In this document: piece after piece, positions 59,213 through 64,000 of the stretch
How the letters are laid out: each line of letters begins with the position of its first letter
Position numbering within the stretch: position 1 is the stretch's first letter
Assembly (NCBI GenBank): GCA_946406115.1
Contig: OX291558.1
Location: 22,126,205 to 22,190,204 of the forward strand
DNA: 64,000 nt
DNA from: Apoda limacodes
Taxonomy: Eukaryota > Arthropoda > Insecta > Lepidoptera > Limacodidae
Reading direction: 5' to 3'
Position numbers and translations under genes: made by a program
The notes under the pieces: model-generated
What the model saw: only the letters and a program-made list of their open reading frames with translations
Told to the model about the DNA's origin: nothing
Databases searched by the model: none

Positions 59213-59995
59213 TTCCTCACCCAAAGGGTAATAAGCGGAACCCTATTACTAAGACTCCGCCGTCCGTCCGTCCGTCCGTCCATCCATCCGTGTACCACCA
59301 GGCTGTATCTCATGAACCGTTATAGTAAGACAGTTGAAATTTTTACAGTAGACGTATTTCTATTGCCGCTATAACAACAAATACTAAAAAAAAAATATAT
59401 TTAAGGGGGCTCCGATACAACAAACGTAATTTTGTTTGCTCGATTATATCGATAACGGCAACAGGTAGAAGCTTAAAATATTCACAGAATATTTAGTTAT
59501 ATAGTCACTTTAAAAATAAATAATTAAATAAAAAAAACGAGTTGCACTCCGGGAGTGTCGGCAGCAGTGAAAACCTTTACACACGATACGCGCTTAACAC
59601 TCAAATATGTCACAAGACATGTCTTTGACATTGTCAAGAAATAATAATGTTTGTTAATTTATTTTTTTGACGTAGTATATTTGACATCGTAATCTGTCAT
59701 AGAATTAAAATTCCATATCCAACCTCCCTGTACTACTCATAATCGCGAATACTAAAAATAAAAATTATAATAGGCGTGGCATTACGGTTTCCGTCTTACG
59801 AATTTCCGCGATTAGGACACGTGACCTGACGCGAGTTTATCATTTTTTACCCATACCAAAAAAAGTGCACAACGCCGCTAAAGAAGTTTTCACTTCCATA
59901 AAAATAAAATGTTTAAGATATACAACAAACGTGATTTGATAGATAATGGTACGGAACCCTACATGCGTTAGTCCGACTCGCACTAGGTTGATTTT
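59213..59995 (-). repeat. 'accggccaagtgcgag' family, antisense, split by a TIR element
   Basis: It opens 'tttttagggttcctcaccca' and includes a (CCGT)n run (59262-59283), 'accaggctgtatctcatgaa' and 'gctccgatacaacaaacgta'. After the insertion at 59537-59896 it resumes with 'tacaacaaacgtgattt', 'ggtacggaaccc' and 'agtccgactcgcact'. Confidence 0.75.
59537..59896 (+). mobile_element. 360-bp TIR-type non-autonomous element, copy 2
   Basis: It is nearly identical to 8035-8393, including 'aagacatgtctttgacattg', 'aggcgtggcattacggtttc' and 'ggacacgtgacctgacgcga'. It is inserted in the repeat above. The paralog at 11085-11235 lacks it. Confidence 0.8.
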
Positions 59996-62124
59996 ATTTT
60001 ATGATTAATATTTGAAGCTAGTTTAATTTTATGTTTATTTGGATTCCGTAACTGACAAAACTGACCGAAATAACAAAAACGAACCTCTGGTTTTGTTATT
60101 TCCGTACGTAAATAATATACAAATAAAAAAATCTATATGTAACTGGATCTGTAGGATGTCGGATGTCTTCATATGATTTTTGGAAATGTCGATTTGTCTA
60201 TTTGATTTGATCTTGCAAAAATTCTCTTAAAATATTAGGTACAATTATTTCTGGTATTAAGTTATTAGATTTTTACTGTTTCTTGTGACTAAAAGTTGTA
60301 GAGATCGGTTTTCAATAAAATCAACACACAATAATGTAAAAATACAAATATTATGGTTTTATTCTGAAATATGAACACAAAAGTTTCAATCAAATTGATC
60401 CTTTTAAAAGAGACGAATGCCTATTTTTTTCACAAAAGCTAAAGGAAGATTCGAGAAAATAAGGTTGCGGAATTCAATTTTGTAAAATGCTTCGATTTAA
60501 ATCCAGATTGTGTCAAATAAGATTTTGAACACAGATTGGGAAAATTTAATCGTATTACGTTGACAAAAAAGGCTAAGAAATAATAAGTATATATTTATTG
60601 GTATTGAAATTGGTTAGTATGTCTTTTTGTCTTTACGCCAGGAATCGACTGCTGCATGGGAAGTGCCCGCTGAGACTACACACGTTAGCTAAGTTGTACC
60701 ATTTGTGTCAAAAACGTCACCAAGCCAAGTGTATCCACACTACGGATGTGGGTCGTTGTGAATGAATCCTCCTACATTTTCACACCAAGTTAAACTAAGT
60801 AGACATCTTTCACAAGATTCACGGCTTTTCTATACTGTACTGCCCAATTCAAAAGTAATTATTCCGTGGACGGCTAAGAATTTTATTTTAAAATGAATTT
60901 TATTTTACAGATATGGTTTTTTTTTTATATTCAGCAATTTTTTTGTGTTCTTTGCTTTTATTATGCTTAAATCTATTTTGTCAGCGTCTATGCAACTTAA
61001 AACATAAGAGTAATTATGGACTTGGGTGGACTAAGGGACAAACCGCTGAATGATCGAAAAACATTTTTTTGTTCAAATTTTGTTATATTCAAACATTAGT
61101 TCAACAAGAAAGGTAAAAAAAAGTGTAATAATGTTGTTACTGCGAGATTTATTGTGGGGAACTAGTTCTGATAGTAAAATGGAAAAGGATACAAACAATT
61201 TGTGGTGTAGAATTTTTTAGAAAGATTACGAGAGTGACCAGAAATGTAGCTACCCTTCTCATGCACCCTTAGTTGAATATTGCGTCATCCTTGTCATTAG
61301 TCAAGGTTATATACTGTTAAGCGAAACTGGATCCTAAATATCACATTCAAAAGGCTGTTTTGTTTAAACGGATTATCCCACTTTTTTAAATTCATTATAA
61401 AAAGCAAATCCTTTAGCTCAGCAAAACACGTAACACAATAGCATTTACATCTCTTATAAGACGGTGCAACCAAAACTCGTGCCTCGTGTCAAATTTATTT
61501 TTAACAATCATTAAGTGTAATCCAGCCCGATAGTTCCGTCGATGTAGTTATGCAGCGCAAACAGCACGCAACATTAACGATAAGCATTAAGAACAAACGC
61601 ACGACCTGTTATTCGTTTAAACGCTTTACATCCGGCAATTTAAGTCAGACCACGGGGTCACCTAAAAACATTGGTCAATGACTACGAATTATAAGCGATT
61701 GTGATAACTGGTGATACTTAATCTGCCGCTAAGTTAGGACTTGCTTTTGACGTTTGGATCGAAACAATATTGGTCAATTTTGGTCAAATTAGCAAGCGGT
61801 AAAAATCCTGTTACACAAAATTTTTACATGTCTTTTAATATTAATATACATTATTTATTTTTCTTCACTTAACCTCAGAGAGAAATTTATCTATCACATA
61901 TTTCATAAAGTGCCTGAGATCGTGTTGCGTGGGCAATAAAGGTAATATATGTTATGAGCAACACTACCAAATAGGCCATCATTTAGTTCCGATTGCTTAG
62001 TTGTTGTTTGCATTCTGTAGATACTTCTGTTTATGAAGATAGATTTACCACCCACGTAATTTGTGCCACGTATTGGCAAGATTCTTAATGTTACTTTTTA
62101 AACTATATACATTATACTATCTGA
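59996..62124. other. AT-rich sequence, no gene seen
   Basis: No coding or named repeat signal recognised. Confidence 0.5.
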
Positions 62125-62555
62125 CCCAGCGAACGTTGTTTCTTTTCAAAACAACTGCCGCACCAAACTATTGTGAAAGGGTTGTGCTAATTCAAAAACC
62201 AAACTTACCATTCCGCGAGTCCGACTCGCACTTGACCCTGTCTGACTCGCTCGAATTGAGCTTTTAACCCCGTTATGAATTTCAATAAAATACGGAACAC
62301 GACTTCCATCAATTCTGTTAAAAAAGGTTTATGCAAAATTTGAACTAGATTGGACCAAGGAAGCACGTTGTTCCATACAAACTTTTTCTCCTTTTTCACC
62401 CTCTTAGGGGTTGTATTCAAAAAATCCTTTCTTATCGGATGCCTACGTCATACAAAGAACACATCCTCCAAGTTTCAGGCCTCTACGATCAGCGGGTTAG
62501 GCTGTGCGTTGAACCGTCAGTCATTCAGGACAAAGCAATATATATGCATAGAAGA
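62125..62555 (-). repeat. Helitron-like short interspersed repeat
   Basis: It shares 'ctttcttatcggatgcctac', 'ccaagtttcaggcctctacg' and 'cattcaggacaaagca' with 3921-4190 and 4440-4793. On the minus strand it starts A|TCTTCTATGCATATATATTG. The far end begins 'cccagcgaacgttgtttc'. Confidence 0.55.
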
Positions 62556-63442
62556 TAACTGGATAGTTATGAATTTGGAAATGTTTTTTCTTAACACTTT
62601 CTCGTAAAGTGGCTTTATTGCACGCCTTTTAGGTCAATAATGAAGCATACAAGCGTGTTTTTTTACTTAACATTACCGCACTTTTTATTAATTAATGTAT
62701 CACGCAGTGTTTTTCAAATTATTTTCCAGTCAAAAATGTCATCGTTGCCTTTTTTTCTAAGTGTGTTGCAAAAAAAGCCAATATAATTTATAATATATAT
62801 ATTTTTCACAAACACAGCGACAAAATCTCCGTCTTTATTTCATTCATTCTTTATCTTCATTTATCACATTTTATTTAAAACTCTTAACAGGAAGCTGGTG
62901 GGCGCGCTCATGACCGGCGGTTTATTATTCTATAACAAGAACATCACAATAACAATTAAAACAAGGCTTGAAAAAAAACTTGTGATTTTATGTAAATAAA
63001 ATTGAAAGAAAAAGCTACTACCTATACAGTTGTGTATCATTTAATAATGATCAAAATGTTTACAAAGTCAAATTAACAACGGCAGAATTATTCTGTAACA
63101 GAATCGGCAGAACCCTAGCAGTGTAATAAACAATTCCAATAATCCTTACTCAGCTTAATTCTTGTCTTGAGGCTTCCGAGGATCACCCATAGTAATTTCC
63201 TGTCCCTAGAATTTTACATGACCATTCAAGGAAGAGCTCTTGTGGTTTTGAGCCTTTGTTTGTGATTGACTTTGTATTCGGAATCATAATAAGAATTTGG
63301 TATTTCATGTTAGACTGGTAAGTATAATATATATATTAATTGATTTTTTCCAGTGTTTTCCAAAAAAGCTTTGCAGGTATTTGAGGTAGGTGAGGCTTAA
63401 TAATTATTTACATCACATGCTGAGATAAAGTGCGTTCTGTTC
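62556..63442. other. AT-rich sequence, no gene seen
   Basis: No coding signal recognised. Confidence 0.5.
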
Positions 63443-63700
63443 ACTACTTCAATGCTTTAAGTGTCATAATCCAGCCAAGTTAAAAATACATGAATTCTGT
63501 ATGTCACACAGTACAAATCTCTTTGGTCAGATTATTGACATTAAGCGCATAATTTACATTATGTCGTGTTTACTACTTCAATGCGCTTTATGTCATAATT
63601 TGTCCAAGTTAAAAAGACATGAATTCTGTATGTCACACTGTACAAATCTTAGCTCATTCTCTTTAGTTAGATAAAAAAGCGCATAATGTACATTATGTCG
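63443..63700. repeat. 129-bp tandem duplication near the putative first exon
   Basis: Two diverged copies (63443-63571 and 63572-63700) start actacttcaatgc and share 'acatgaattctgtatgtcac' and 'agcgcataa..tacattatg'. The second ends in a perfect palindrome, CATAATGTACATTATG (63682-63697); the first has one changed base (63548-63563). Confidence 0.85.
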
Positions 63701-63789
63701 GTCAACAAAACGCCACTATAATTTTGTTTTGCGTTAAAAATAGTATAGCATTATTTTAATGTTAAATAATAATAATAAAACCTACTTAC

Positions 63790-63820
63790 GGCCATCCTTC
63801 CGGTCCACTAGCGCCGCCAT
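63790..63820 (-). CDS. Candidate first coding exon (possibly Rh50 exon 1)
   Basis: On the minus strand, ATGGCGGCGCTAGTGGACCG GAAGGATGGCC is followed by GTAAGT, a consensus donor. It encodes MAALVDRKDG plus one base. That single base plus the first two bases of the exon at 12870-13004 gives an in-frame His codon with no stop (…KDG-H-LSCNGK…), so it could be the Rh50 first coding exon. The exon is GC-rich in an AT-rich setting, which favours real coding sequence. It is only 31 nt and carries no family signature, so it could belong to another gene or be chance. Confidence 0.45.
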
Positions 63821-64000
63821 GGGATATATTTTATTTACTGTTCGTAAAAGGTTATTTCAAAAATTTTATTGAATGAAATTTGAAACTAGTTATAAGCTAT
63901 TTTTAGAATGCTTTGTATTGTTTTTATAATATATCTCTGAGTTGTAGATAGAATATTAATAGTATAAAAAAAACTAAAAACATTCTTTAATAGCAAATTG
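63821..64000. other. Sequence upstream of the candidate exon
   Basis: AT-rich. No clear promoter element could be fixed. It would be 5' untranslated region or promoter if the exon at 63790 is real. Confidence 0.3.

Larger units (their letters stand above)
13005..63789 (-). other. Rh50: Possible giant first Rh50 intron (50.8 kb)
   Basis: This is the inferred interval between the candidate exon at 63790-63820 and the exon at 12870-13004. No other minus-strand exon with splice sites and recognisable coding content was found in it. Everything I can classify here is repeat or transposon. If the 63.8 kb exon belongs elsewhere, this is instead 5' flank or an intron of unknown extent. Confidence 0.35.

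Overview
The window is AT-rich eukaryotic DNA from an insect, most likely a moth or butterfly (Lepidoptera). The evidence is the repeat content: tRNA-derived SINEs, Helitron-like short elements (A|TC...CTAG|T), the 'accggccaagtgcgag...gggttccgtac' interspersed repeat, and jockey/CR1-type and RTE-type LINEs. There are no bacterial operons, and I found no authentic tRNA, rRNA or CRISPR loci.

The only host gene I can support is a Rhesus-type ammonium transporter (Rh50, Amt/Rh family) on the minus strand. Two exons are secure: 12870-13004 (first membrane helix) and 1003-1194 ([19 protein letters not shown] segment). Both have canonical splice sites and their phases join cleanly across an 11.7 kb intron. 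A short exon at 63790-63820 (ATG GCG GCG ... GGC C|GTAAGT, minus) is in phase with 12870-13004 and could be coding exon 1, leaving a 50.8 kb intron. If so, almost the whole window is the 5' part of one gene filled with transposons. The rest of the gene lies beyond the left edge.

Layout. 1-13 kb: Rh50 exons 2 and 3 and the intron between them, with SINE pieces, Helitron-like elements, a LINE 3' end, a 359-bp TIR-type element at 8.0 kb and a GC-rich island at 8.5-8.9 kb. 13-20 kb: sparse, with two hairpins and a 154-bp foldback at 18.6 kb. 20.5-23.7 kb: degraded copy A of the main LINE family. 25.2-26.2 kb: a large inverted repeat with a LINE tail in its loop. 29.7-31.8 kb: a second LINE family, antisense. 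37.9-40.4 kb: LINE copies B and C, in an ~811-bp tandem duplication with SINE pieces. 42.5-42.85 kb: a 41-bp minisatellite. 47-48.7 kb: a third LINE, in pieces. 51.15-54.8 kb: LINE copy D, a near-complete element whose single long endonuclease/reverse transcriptase frame is broken by only two stop codons. 55-60 kb: LINE fragments and nested repeats. 63.4-63.8 kb: a 129-bp tandem duplication beside the putative first exon.

The transposons do not cooperate with the host gene. They record a long history of insertion into large introns. Nested insertions with uninterrupted paralogous sites in the same window (the SINE at 12.1 kb against 47.4 kb; the TIR element at 59.5 kb against 11.1 kb) give their order. 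I did not find an unknown multi-gene system.
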